Below, piece after piece: positions 16,535-25,533 of a DNA stretch of 37,886 bases (its first letter is position 1; every line of letters starts with the position of its first letter). The notes under the pieces are model-generated. The model was not told the origin of the DNA. It made no database searches and saw only the letters and a list, made by a program, of their open reading frames with translations. A program made the translations under genes and the position numbers. The stretch lies in assembly GCA_012841405.1 (NCBI GenBank), contig DUUT01000196.1, positions 1-37,886 on the forward strand, written 5' to 3'. This stretch comes from Chloroflexota bacterium (GTDB lineage Bacteria; Chloroflexota; Anaerolineae; UBA1429).

Positions 16535-16598
16535 GACGCGGCGCACTACCGATGCGGCGCACTACCGATGCGGCGCACTACCGATGCGGCGCACCTCC
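16535..16598. repeat. 16-bp tandem repeat, four units
   Basis: GATGCGGCGCACTACC repeated at 16535-16550 (first unit begins GACG), 16551-16566 and 16567-16582, with a diverged fourth unit at 16583-16598. The surrounding stretch, 16441-16908, has no convincing gene. Sixteen bp is not a codon multiple, and no unique spacers occur, so it is neither coding nor CRISPR. Confidence 0.9.
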
Positions 16599-16660
16599 TC
16601 GGGCGTGCCGCGCGCCAGGATGTCGATGTCGATACCCCTCAGGACGCTGCGGCGCCCTGG
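16590..16660 (-). pseudogene. Possible remnant of a URO-D-like gene C-terminus
   Basis: On the reverse strand, one short frame reads RSVLRGIDIDILARGTPEEVRR before running into the 16-bp tandem repeat and a stop. The ARGTPEEVR pattern resembles the end of uroporphyrinogen-decarboxylase-like proteins. No start or upstream coding continuation is seen. The match is short, so this is only a suggestion of gene decay in the spacer. Confidence 0.2.
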
Positions 16661-16908
16661 CCGTGGCGGGTCTGAAAGACGCTACCGACGGATTGCGCCC
16701 CACGAGACGATACCCTCGAGACGGAGCGCCCAGGATCCCCTAGCGTTGACGGCCATCTTAGCCAAGGGGGGCATTCGTGTCCAGTCGCCGCGTACGCGGA
16801 GTCCGGGTGGATCGTACTGTGCCGCGCGACGCTGGCCGTTCACGGCGCCGAGCCCTGCGGTTCGTCTGTACATGGAGGGCGTACGGACGAGGGCCAGCGG
16901 AGGTGGCC

Positions 16909-16937
16909 TTGCCCGGTGGTGTGCGTTTGGTTATACT
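16909..16937 (+). promoter_or_regulatory. Promoter of the methionine aminopeptidase gene
   Basis: TTGCCC (16909-16914), a 17-bp spacer, and TATACT (16932-16937). Transcription would begin near 16944, about 30 nt before the GTG start. Confidence 0.7.
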
Positions 16938-16974
16938 AGCGCTCGCAGGCTTGCCTGCCGTGGGAGGAGTGCGT

Positions 16975-17751
16975 GTGGCAATAATCATCAAATCCGATCA
17001 AGAGATTGCATTGATGCGCCAGGCGGGGCGCACCAATGGCCGCATTCTCGAGGCGCTCGCGCGTGCCGTGCGCCCGGGGATCACGACGCGAGCGTTGGAT
17101 CGTATGGCGCGCGACATGCTACGCGCGGCCGGCGCCACCCCCGCCTTCCTCAACTATCCGAACCCGAACCCTCTCCTTGTCGATGCCAGCTATCCGGCGG
17201 CCATCAATGCGAGCATCAACGACGAGCTGGTCCACGGTATCCCCAGCAGGCGTCGCCTGAAGGAGGGCGACATCCTCAGTATCGACTGCGGCACGGTGTA
17301 TGAGGGCTTTGTTGGCGATTCGGCCATCACCGTGCCCGTGGGGCGCATCAGCGCCGAGGCGCGACGCCTGCTCGAGGTGACGGAGGAGGCGCTGCGCCGG
17401 GCCATCGAGGTCTGTCGTGTGGGTAACCGCTTGGGGGATATCTCGGCCACCATCCAGGAATGGGTGGAGGGGCAGGGGTTCAACGTGGTGCGCGAGTACA
17501 CCGGCCACGGCGTGGGCCGTGACATGCACGAGGACCCCTCTATCCCCAACTGGGGCAAGCGCAACCGCGGCGTGCCCTTGCGCCCCGGGATGACCTTTGC
17601 CCTGGAGCCGATGGTTACCGCTGGGGCGCCCGATCTGGTGGTCCGCGCCGACCACTGGACGGTGGCAACGGCTGACGGCAGCCTATGCGCCCATTTCGAG
17701 CATACCGTGGCCGTGACGGACGGCGAGCCCGAGATCCTCACTCTACCCTAG
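16975..17751 (+). CDS. map: Type I methionine aminopeptidase
   Basis: Removes the initiator Met from nascent proteins, using a two-metal centre. The 258-residue protein starts IIIKSDQEIALMRQAGR. Family metal ligands are visible: Asp in SIDCGTVYEGFVGDSAITV (two Asp), His in TGHGVGRDMHEDP, Glu in FALEPMV, and Glu in FEHTVAVT. GTG 16975 has GGGAGGAG about 7 bp upstream; a GTG at 16969 overlaps that site. It has its own promoter at 16909-16937. The usual secY-adk-map cluster is absent, so this may be an additional map copy. Confidence 0.94.
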   Translation: MAIIIKSDQEIALMRQAGRTNGRILEALARAVRPGITTRALDRMARDMLRAAGATPAFLNYPNPNPLLVDASYPAAINASINDELVHGIPSRRRLKEGDILSIDCGTVYEGFVGDSAITVPVGRISAEARRLLEVTEEALRRAIEVCRVGNRLGDISATIQEWVEGQGFNVVREYTGHGVGRDMHEDPSIPNWGKRNRGVPLRPGMTFALEPMVTAGAPDLVVRADHWTVATADGSLCAHFEHTVAVTDGEPEILTLP

Positions 17752-17840
17752 CGTCGCTTCGGGGCCGTGATCGCCCGGCTGCATCCGCCGCGCCCCACCG
17801 GAGGTGGGGACGCCGAGTCCGATCTCAGGCAGGAGGAGCC

Positions 17841-18470
17841 ATGGCCAAGTCCGGGAGGATCTGGTATCTGGCGACGCTGGGGGCCGGCCTGGTGCTCATC
17901 GTCGCGATCGTCATCGCGTTGGGGCCGGGGGGTGGCCCGCTTGACCTGGCGATTCGCGCGGCAGCGATGCTCGGTCTCGTCGGTGTCTTTTTCGCGGCCC
18001 TCTCATCGGTGTTTATGCGGGACCTCACGCGCTTTTTCGGCACGCCGTTCATCAGGCTGCACCACTATGTGGTCGTTACCTCGTTGATCCTGCTGACGGC
18101 GCATCCTCTGGGTGTCGCCCTGCGGAGGGGCTCGCTGGCGGTGTTCGTGCCCGATGTTCGCTCGTGGGCCGGGTTCTTTATCAATGGTGGCCGGCCTGCG
18201 TGGTACCTGCTGGGCGTCGCGGCTCTTGTGGGATTGGCGGCGGTGCGGAGGCGACTGCCCAAGAGCTGGCGCACCATCCACATGCTGAACTATGTGGCCT
18301 TTGGCTTTGGCGCCATACACGCCTGGCTGCTGGGGAGTGACTTTCAGGGCACCTTTGGGCGGGTGGTACTTGTCGCCATGGCGGTCCTGCTCGGTGGGGC
18401 CTTTATCCAAAAGCGGCGACAGATTGCGCGGGTGGCCGCGCAGCGTCGGCGGAGACGGGACGCATCATAG
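17841..18470 (+). CDS. Ferric-reductase-like haem membrane protein
   Basis: A 209-residue integral membrane protein with about six hydrophobic segments and the ferric-reductase-like (b-type cytochrome) His pattern. His74/75 with His88 in one pair of helices and His147 with His160 in the other give two ligand pairs spaced by 13-14 residues, suited to binding haem across the membrane. No FAD/NAD-binding domain is attached, so it resembles MsrQ/YedZ-type electron-transfer subunits. No partner such as MsrP lies next to it. ATG follows GGCAGGAGGAGCC; the tail is Arg-rich. Confidence 0.82.
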   Translation: MAKSGRIWYLATLGAGLVLIVAIVIALGPGGGPLDLAIRAAAMLGLVGVFFAALSSVFMRDLTRFFGTPFIRLHHYVVVTSLILLTAHPLGVALRRGSLAVFVPDVRSWAGFFINGGRPAWYLLGVAALVGLAAVRRRLPKSWRTIHMLNYVAFGFGAIHAWLLGSDFQGTFGRVVLVAMAVLLGGAFIQKRRQIARVAAQRRRRRDAS

Positions 18471-18505
18471 GCGGCGTCACTTGCGACACGTCACAAAGGA
18501 GTGGC

Positions 18506-19282
18506 ATGCCCGGAATCGCGTACTTTGACTGTAACGTCAGCCTTGGCTACCCGGCCGCCGGCGTCTATCGGCCGTGTGGGACGGCGGATGAGCTCCTCGC
18601 CGAGATGGATTGGGTTGGCGTCGACGCGGCTCTGGTGCACCACACGCTCATGCGCGAGCAATCGCCGGTGGTGGGCAACCAGGCGTTGGCGGAGGCGATC
18701 GCCGGCTTCGAGCGCCTCGTCGGCAGCTGGGCGATTCTGCCGCCGCAGACGGGTGAGCTCGGCGATGCGGCCACGTTCCTGGCCTCCATGACCGCTGCCA
18801 ACGTGCGGGCCCTGTGGGCGTTTCCCGAGGAGCACCGTTACCTTCTCGATCGCCCAACCTTTGGCACTTTTCTCGGCGAGGTGAGCGCGCGGCGCATTCC
18901 CCTGTTCTTGCCACGCCATGCGGGCGGCCCACGGCCGCCCGATACCTGGACCCTCGTGGATCGCTTGCTGCACGAGTACCCCGAGCTGACGCTGGTGGTG
19001 GCGGCGCACGGCCCCTGGGGAGAGGACCGCTACTTCCGCCCCTTTCTCGAGCAGTATCCTCGGTTCCACCTCGACATCTCGCGCTACGAGTTGGACTGCG
19101 GACTGCGGGAGTTGGTGGGCCGGTATGGGCCGGAGCGCCTGCTCTACGGCAGCAACTTTCCGCACAACGCCATGGGAGGACCACGGCTGATGGTGGCGCG
19201 CGCCGAGATTGACGACGATGCCCGACGTGCCATCGCCGGGGGCAACCTCAGGCGCCTGCTGGCGGAGGTGGATCTGCCATGA
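18506..19282 (+). CDS. Amidohydrolase-fold protein with missing metal ligands
   Basis: A 258-residue TIM-barrel protein of the amidohydrolase-2 type. Fold landmarks are present (YFDCNVSLG, LTLVVAAHGPWGED, RFHLDISR, RLLYGSNFPH). The first-strand HxH motif is replaced by Asn10-x-Ser12, and the usual Asp of YGSDFP is Asn217. It therefore looks unable to hold the normal metal. It starts at ATG after AAAGGAGTGGC. Its TGA overlaps the next gene's ATG (ATGA), so the two are translationally coupled. A regulatory or structural partner role is my inference. Confidence 0.8.
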   Translation: MPGIAYFDCNVSLGYPAAGVYRPCGTADELLAEMDWVGVDAALVHHTLMREQSPVVGNQALAEAIAGFERLVGSWAILPPQTGELGDAATFLASMTAANVRALWAFPEEHRYLLDRPTFGTFLGEVSARRIPLFLPRHAGGPRPPDTWTLVDRLLHEYPELTLVVAAHGPWGEDRYFRPFLEQYPRFHLDISRYELDCGLRELVGRYGPERLLYGSNFPHNAMGGPRLMVARAEIDDDARRAIAGGNLRRLLAEVDLP

Positions 19283-20085
19283 TCGATTCGGCCATCGCAC
19301 GCGAGTACCTCGAGACGGGCAGGTGCGCCGATTGTGGCGTGGTGGACATGCACGCGCACTATGGGCCGTTTGGGGGCATCGCCATGGTGAACGACAGCCC
19401 CGAGCAGATGCTCGCCACCATGGAGCGCTGCGGTGTGGAGCTGATGGTGTCCAGCGGCCATACTGCGCTCGCCGATATGGTGCGCGGCAACGCCGAGATC
19501 ACGGCCATTACCGAGCGCCATGCGGGGCGCTGGTACGCCTACCTGACCTACAATCCGAACTACCCCGTGTTGGGGCGCCGGGAACTCGAGGAGTATGGGA
19601 ACCATCCCACCTATGTGGGGCTCAAGCTCCATCCGACGTTTCATCGATATCCCCTCACGGGGGACGCCTACCGGCCGGCCTTCGCGTTTGCCGCCGCGCG
19701 GCGGCTCATCGTGCTCACGCATACGTGGGGCGGATCGGCGTATGACCGTCCCGAGCTGCTGGCCGAGGTGGCGCGCCGCTATCCAGAGGTGACGTTCCTG
19801 GCGGGACATTCGGGGCACGGGCAGTTTGAGGAGTGCATGGCGGTCGCGCGCGAGTGCCCCAACGTCTACCTCGAGCTGACAGCCGCCTACGCGGTGCGAG
19901 GGCTCATCGAGAGCATGGTCGAGACGGTGGGCGCGCACAAGATCGTCTTTGGGTGCGACCTTCCCTGGTTCGATCCCCACTATGCCATTGGCTGTGTGGT
20001 GATGGCGCACATTAGTGAGGAGGCCCGGCGCGCCGTGCTGCGTGAGAACGCCTTGCGGCTGCTGGAGGGGCGTCGTCGGGTGTAG
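19279..20085 (+). CDS. Amidohydrolase-fold metal-dependent hydrolase
   Basis: A 268-residue amidohydrolase-2-type TIM-barrel enzyme. It keeps the expected metal and catalytic motifs: HAH at 25-27 in VDMHAHYGP, LKLHPTFH, VLTHTWGG, FLAGHSGHGQFEE and FGCDLPWFD. It overlaps the preceding degenerate paralog by 4 bp, and the two share only limited similarity beyond the fold. The substrate is not identifiable; related proteins include decarboxylases and lactonases. The stop at 20085 is followed by a 900-bp stretch without a forward gene until 20979. Confidence 0.85.
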   Translation: MIDSAIAREYLETGRCADCGVVDMHAHYGPFGGIAMVNDSPEQMLATMERCGVELMVSSGHTALADMVRGNAEITAITERHAGRWYAYLTYNPNYPVLGRRELEEYGNHPTYVGLKLHPTFHRYPLTGDAYRPAFAFAAARRLIVLTHTWGGSAYDRPELLAEVARRYPEVTFLAGHSGHGQFEECMAVARECPNVYLELTAAYAVRGLIESMVETVGAHKIVFGCDLPWFDPHYAIGCVVMAHISEEARRAVLRENALRLLEGRRRV

Positions 20086-20111
20086 ATCCACCCGCGGCAA
20101 GCGCTCGACAG

Positions 20112-20141
20112 AAAACAGCCCGAGGGAACTCGGCGGGGCTG
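20112..20141 (-). terminator. Reverse-strand intrinsic terminator
   Basis: On the reverse strand CAGCC and CGAG pair with CTCG and GGCTG around a TTCC loop, with a 4-nt bulge, and TTTT follows immediately. It points leftward, toward the end of the amidohydrolase gene, and would end a transcript coming from the promoter at 20689-20717. Confidence 0.6.
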
Positions 20142-20683
20142 AAAGAGGTCTTTGCGGGGCCCAGGGTCTCGGTGCATCCTCTCCGGCGGTAGAGGTCGTT
20201 GGCTGTGATGATGAGCACGCGGCTCAGCCGGACCCTACCGTCGACGGCATTCGTTGCTGTTGACCGGAGATGGATGTCAAGCGGCGTTGTCGGGTTACCG
20301 GGCAACAACAAGGCGCACGGTCTCTCGCGATGTGCTCGATGAAGCAGCTATGTGCGACGACGTGGCACGATGCTATGCGGCGATGAGCGTGTGATGTGCT
20401 GGCATGAGAGTGTGATGAGCGACAGTGGAGCTACGACGGCTGATGATGTGCTTGGCCGCGCGCCTCACGCGATCGCTGTTCAGCTCTCGACGCGACGGTT
20501 CTGGCGAACAGTGTGTTGCGGTGCCACGATGGCCAGAACTGGGATGAGGGTGCGATGAAGGGTATGCTTTGGACGGTGGGGCACGGAGGTGCAACCTCCG
20601 ACCCTGGTCCCCCCACACACGAGTTGGGCTCTCACGTCCGACGACGTTGAGGGTGGGATGTTTGGACGGGCGAGCCACAACTT
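20112..20683 (-). ncRNA. Candidate structured non-coding RNA, about 570 nt
   Basis: A near-perfect promoter (20689-20717) and an intrinsic terminator (20112-20141) bracket this stretch on the reverse strand, and no recognisable protein is encoded. The RNA would form many local stems. Examples are GGAGGT/ACCTCC around 20586-20600 nested within GTGGGG/CCCCAC, GTTCTGGC/GCCAGAAC near 20500-20540, CTGTTC/GAACAG, GTTGT/ACAAC and TTGAC/GTCAA. I looked for RNase P, tmRNA and SRP signature sequences and found none. A short motif, CGTCCAAA, occurs twice. It could instead be an untranslated remnant of a lost gene. Confidence 0.5.
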
Positions 20684-20688
20684 GCGCC

Positions 20689-20717
20689 ACTATACCATAG
20701 CGGCAGGAGGGTGTCAA
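20689..20717 (-). promoter_or_regulatory. Consensus reverse-strand promoter for the candidate ncRNA
   Basis: Reverse-strand TTGACA (20712-20717), 17-bp spacer, TATAGT (20689-20694), with TG one base before the -10 (extended -10). This is the closest match to the sigma-70 consensus seen in the window. Transcription would begin near 20681-20683 and run leftward. Confidence 0.8.
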
Positions 20718-20809
20718 TCGTTTTCGTGACATAACGGGACGATTTTGGCAAATTGGTACTATGGGTTGCGGTGTGGGGAGCAGATACCCCTAGCCATGGG
20801 GGTGCTACC

Positions 20810-20838
20810 TTGTGCCCCTGGCGCGCAGCGGCTACAAT
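20810..20838 (+). promoter_or_regulatory. Promoter for the unknown gene at 20979
   Basis: TTGTGC (20810-20815), 17-bp spacer, TACAAT (20833-20838). Transcription would begin near 20845, leaving a leader of about 130 nt rich in G. The stretch 20718-20978 holds nothing else I can name. Confidence 0.6.
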
Positions 20839-20978
20839 GGCGCCGCACCGTGAGGGGGCAGGGGTACGAGGGCCGGGGAACTGGCGTCGGAGAGAGGGGC
20901 AGTGGTGGGGGGCCTGCCACGTGGCCACCGCGAGGCTGTGGTAGTGTGAACGTCGTCCGCTCATCGAGGAGAGAAAGC

Positions 20979-21350
20979 ATGCTGAACACTGACGGTTCAT
21001 TCAGCTTCACTGAGGAGGTGCTGGCGCAGGTGGACGCCTTTCTCGCCGAGTACGAGCAAGTGCAGGGGCCCCTTACCGACGCCCTGGAGCGGGGGTTGGT
21101 CGTGTCCTACGCGCTGGGGGCCATGCTCTGCGATCTCGAACTGGTGTGGGAGGCGCTCTGCTCGGCGCCGATCTTTGGCCAGCAGAATCCCCGGGCACTC
21201 TGGGAAGAGTGTGTGCGGCGGAACGCCGACCGGAGCGCGGAGCGAGACGAGATCGCGGCCGAGCTCGTGCGGCATGGGTGGGTGCACGTTGAGGCAGAGG
21301 AGGAGGAGACGACAGCCGACGTCGGCGGCTCGGCTCCAGCCGAAGCCTAG
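20979..21350 (+). CDS. Unknown acidic protein, 123 residues
   Basis: I do not recognise this protein. It is soluble, acidic and mostly helical, begins MLNTDGSFSFTEEVL, and has two Cys residues in a hydrophobic central helix (ALGAMLCDLELVWEALCSAP). The tail is Glu/Ala-rich. ATG is preceded by GAGGAGAGAAAGC, and a promoter lies at 20810-20838. Its TAG stop shares the palindrome CTAG (21347-21350) with the stop of the convergent MBL gene, so the two coding regions overlap by 4 bp. Confidence 0.75.
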   Translation: MLNTDGSFSFTEEVLAQVDAFLAEYEQVQGPLTDALERGLVVSYALGAMLCDLELVWEALCSAPIFGQQNPRALWEECVRRNADRSAERDEIAAELVRHGWVHVEAEEEETTADVGGSAPAEA

Positions 21351-22177
21351 CTCTGGCGGAAGGTGCGGTACAGTGCCACGAGATTATCCAGGTGTAGGCG
21401 GCTTACCAGCCCATCCAGCGGGATGCGCGACTTGCCGCACTCCTCGATATCGATCTCCTTGAGCTTTTTGGGTGGTGCCCCCTGGCGGACCAGGTCTTGG
21501 ACGCGTTCCACAATCGCATGCAAGTAGGCGATGCTCGAATCGATCGATTCGTTGACCTCTCCCTTGAGGAGCACATCCCCATGGCCCTGCACGACAAAGT
21601 TAGGCTGCAGTGCCTTGATGCGCTCAAAGGTCTCGATGAGCTGTTCATAGTCGCCGCGGACGATGTGGGGGATCGGCATTACGGTGTCGCCGGCGATGAG
21701 CACCTTCTCGTCAGCGACCATCACGCTGATGCCATCCGGCGAGATGCCGGGTGTATGGAACAGGTTCAGGCTGCGATGCGCCAGGTGGAGGCTCATCTCC
21801 TCATCAAACGTGATGTCAGGCAGGCGCAGCGATACCTCGGCTAGGGCGGGGGTCTCGCGTCGAGCGCGCTGCAGGCTCGCCTGGCCGGCGGTTGCCAAGA
21901 TCCGTCGACACCGATCGTGGGCGATGACCTCGGCCTCGGGGAACAGGTAGGCGCCATAGACGTGATCGGCATGGTGGTGGGTGTACACCACATAGCGCAC
22001 GCTGTTGGGGCCCAACTGGTCTTCGATAAAGGAGACGATCTCGCGGGACTCGATCGGTAGTGGGAGTGTGTCGACCACGATGGCCCCGGCGGGAGTTGTG
22101 AGCACTGTCGCGGTCACCTGTGCATAGATGCCGCTAATAAAGACGTGAATATCCTCAGCGACCCTGTCGATCCTCAC
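21347..22177 (-). CDS. Metallo-beta-lactamase-fold hydrolase
   Basis: A 276-residue MBL-fold protein with the metal motif THHHADH, a later ligand His in LFHTPGISPDG, Asp in LIAGDTVMP, and His in VVQGHGDVL, so the binuclear metal site appears complete. The closest recognisable group is the broad beta-lactamase-like hydrolases acting on diverse substrates; no lactamase role is implied. The start is probably GTG at 22177, with AAAGGG upstream on the reverse strand; the frame remains open further upstream, but without a ribosome site. It is divergent from the RpiR regulator gene. Confidence 0.85.
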   Translation of the reverse strand: MRIDRVAEDIHVFISGIYAQVTATVLTTPAGAIVVDTLPLPIESREIVSFIEDQLGPNSVRYVVYTHHHADHVYGAYLFPEAEVIAHDRCRRILATAGQASLQRARRETPALAEVSLRLPDITFDEEMSLHLAHRSLNLFHTPGISPDGISVMVADEKVLIAGDTVMPIPHIVRGDYEQLIETFERIKALQPNFVVQGHGDVLLKGEVNESIDSSIAYLHAIVERVQDLVRQGAPPKKLKEIDIEECGKSRIPLDGLVSRLHLDNLVALYRTFRQS

Positions 22178-22266
22178 TACCTGGCACCCTTTCTCATGCA
22201 ATCTCTGGTGACGATAGCATAGGGGTGCCGCCGCTGTCAAGGCAGGACAGTGTCGCCCCGGCATTC

Positions 22267-22295
22267 TTGACAATTACTGTTGGCATTGCTACAAT
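22267..22295 (+). promoter_or_regulatory. Strong promoter for the RpiR-type regulator
   Basis: TTGACA (22267-22272), 17-bp spacer, TACAAT (22290-22295). Transcription would start near 22302, giving a leader of about 100 nt before the ATG at 22405. Confidence 0.8.
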
Positions 22296-22404
22296 CGCAT
22301 TGATCGGTATATTGCACACTGATTCCATGCCTCGTGTAGACTAATTCGTTACTTCATACACCGAGCGCTCGTCGTACTGGCACGGTCGCGAGGAGCAAGG
22401 CCAC

Positions 22405-23235
22405 ATGGTCCTCGAAAAGATCCGGCAGATCTACCCCAAGCTCACCAAGAGCCAAAAGCGCCTGGCGGACTATATTGCCGTGTCGTACCAAGAGGCGGCG
22501 TTCATGACGGCGTCGCGCCTGGCGCGTACGCTGTTGGTGAACGAGGCCACGGTCATCCGCTTTGCGCAGCGCCTGGGCTACCCTGGCTATCCCGAGCTGG
22601 TGCACGACATCCAAGAGCTGGTGCAGGGCGAGCTGCGGGCGCGGAGTCAGGAAGAGGCGAGTACGAACGGTGACGAAGCGTTCCTGGCGGCGCTCGATAC
22701 CGAGCTGGACACACTGCAGCGCGCTGTGGGGCGCATCACGCCCGAGGTAGCGCGTGCGGTCACTGGCCTGCTGTGCAACGCCGAGCGCATTGTCGTCGTG
22801 GGGGAAGGGATCTCGGGGGCGCTCGCCGGCGTAATGTCCGCATCGCTGCGCACGTTGGGCGTTCCGGCAGAGAACCCGCCGGCGGATCCGTTGGGCCTGG
22901 CCGTAGCGCTGGAGGAGGCGGCGCCGGGGTGGGTGGTCGTGGGGATCTCGGTGATCGGCGAGAGCTGGCCGGTCGCCAACGCACTGCAGTACGCATGCGA
23001 GCGCGGCGCCCGTACGCTGGCGCTGGCCTGGTCGCCCGTCGCACCGGCGGCACAATCGGCCGAGCTGGCCCTCTGCTGCCCGACGAACGAGCTCCAAGCG
23101 CCACCAGTAGCGGTCATTGCCACCATGATGGATGCCCTCGTGCAGATGGTGGCGACGCAACGCGCGGAGGCGATGCCTGAGCGCCAGGAGCGGCTCAGCC
23201 AACTGCGCGCCTACCTGGGAACGCAGCGGGCCTGA
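22405..23235 (+). CDS. RpiR-family (MurR/RpiR) transcriptional regulator
   Basis: A 276-residue protein with the N-terminal HTH_6 domain (1-77), including LTKSQKRLADYIAVSYQEAAFMTASRLA and the recognition part NEATVIRFAQRLGYPGYPEL. A SIS domain follows from about 105 to 250 (RIVVVGEGISGALAG and GWVVVGISVIGES). SIS domains in this family bind phosphosugars, so it probably regulates sugar metabolism. Its target is not evident: the nearest sugar gene is not adjacent. ATG has CGAGGAGC about 10 bp upstream and a near-consensus promoter is at 22267-22295. Confidence 0.9.
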   Translation: MVLEKIRQIYPKLTKSQKRLADYIAVSYQEAAFMTASRLARTLLVNEATVIRFAQRLGYPGYPELVHDIQELVQGELRARSQEEASTNGDEAFLAALDTELDTLQRAVGRITPEVARAVTGLLCNAERIVVVGEGISGALAGVMSASLRTLGVPAENPPADPLGLAVALEEAAPGWVVVGISVIGESWPVANALQYACERGARTLALAWSPVAPAAQSAELALCCPTNELQAPPVAVIATMMDALVQMVATQRAEAMPERQERLSQLRAYLGTQRA

Positions 23236-23260
23236 GGTCGCATGAATGTGCCCAAGGCAT

Positions 23261-23288
23261 TTGCCTTTCGGCGAAAGTATGGTAGACT
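23261..23288 (+). promoter_or_regulatory. Promoter of the 6S RNA gene
   Basis: TTGCCT (23261-23266), 16-bp spacer, TAGACT (23283-23288). Transcription would start near 23294, at the beginning of the closing stem of the RNA. Confidence 0.65.
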
Positions 23289-23293
23289 GGGAG

Positions 23294-23482
23294 GTGTAAT
23301 CCCTGCGGTGTGCGTGATCTCTCGATTGTTTTGAGCCAACACATTGGTTGAGGGAGCCGATTTCCGGATGAGTGGCTCTGCAGGGCTTCTGCGGAGGTCC
23401 TCTGGGTCACTGGTAGGCGCCCACCTGCGTAAGCAGGTTCAAGACCACGAGGACACGGCATGGCAGGGGTTACCCTTGAGAC
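23294..23482 (+). ncRNA. ssrS: 6S RNA
   Basis: A ~190-nt RNA that binds the sigma-70 RNA polymerase holoenzyme by mimicking an open promoter. The 5' end GTAATCCCTGC pairs with the 3' segment GCAGGGGTTAC (11 pairs with one wobble), forming the closing stem. The typical GCGGTGTGCGTG follows the 5' stem strand. A hairpin ACCTGC-GTAA-GCAGGT lies on the 3' side of the central region, and GGGAGCCGAT and an apical GAGCC/GGCTC stem are present. The overall long, interrupted hairpin fits 6S. It has a promoter, an intrinsic terminator, and a position beside aspS; I recall a 6S gene next to aspS in Bacillus too. Confidence 0.8.
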
Positions 23483-23485
23483 CCA

Positions 23486-23518
23486 AAACGGGCCGCGGGA
23501 GCGGCCCGTTTTCTTTTC
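23486..23518 (+). terminator. Intrinsic terminator after 6S RNA, usable in both directions
   Basis: ACGGGCCGC (23488-23496), loop GGGA, GCGGCCCGT (23501-23509) and then TTTCTTTT. On the reverse strand the same stem is followed by TTTT, so it could also end aspS transcription, whose stop codon lies 20 bp away. Confidence 0.9.
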
Positions 23519-23537
23519 CCAGCGCTGGGGGCGTTGG

Positions 23538-25298
<1,761 letters not shown>

Positions 25299-25347
25299 CG
25301 CTGACTGCCTTCTGTGTGGGCATAGGGTCGACAAAACCGGACACTTG

Positions 25348-25375
25348 ATTATACCTGTCCAGAGGAGCGCCTCAA
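25348..25375 (-). promoter_or_regulatory. Promoter of aspS
   Basis: Reverse-strand TTGAGG (25370-25375), 16-bp spacer, perfect TATAAT (25348-25353). Transcription would start near 25341, about 43 nt before the ATG. No T-box elements fit in so short a leader. Confidence 0.75.
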
Positions 25376-25380
25376 AACAC

Positions 25381-25454
25381 GGGCGAACACCAGGGCTCTT
25401 GGTGCTGGTGAGAACCTGCAACGCGCCGATGGGCAGAGCCCTGGGGCGAACACC
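25381..25454. repeat. Paired direct and inverted repeats between divergent aspS and DksA-like gene
   Basis: GGGCGAACACC occurs at 25381-25391 and 25444-25454, and the inverted pair CCAGGGCTC (25390-25398) / GAGCCCTGG (25436-25444) lies between them, sharing edge bases. The cassette sits between the aspS and DksA-like promoters. It could be a protein-binding site or a decayed small element. Confidence 0.75.
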
Positions 25455-25464
25455 CTGGCGCTGA

Positions 25465-25492
25465 TTGCCTTTTGGGGGGCTTCCGCTACAAT
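25465..25492 (+). promoter_or_regulatory. Promoter of the DksA/TraR-like gene cluster
   Basis: TTGCCT (25465-25470), 16-bp spacer, TACAAT (25487-25492). The start would be near 25499, about 35 nt before the ATG. It probably also drives lspA and the RluA gene. Confidence 0.7.
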
Positions 25493-25533
25493 ACATATAG
25501 CAGAGCAGTCTCGGCTGACTGGAGAGAAAAGCG

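Noticed and set aside
20112-20683. RNase P, tmRNA or SRP RNA
   Set aside because: The signature sequences I looked for (such as GAGGAAAGTC, a tRNA-like 3' end, or GGAAGCAGC) are absent, so I left it as an unassigned candidate.
20373-20732. 119-residue reverse-strand frame within the candidate ncRNA
   Set aside because: Its start lies upstream of the predicted transcription start, and the sequence is low-complexity His/Ser/Arg-rich with no recognisable domain.
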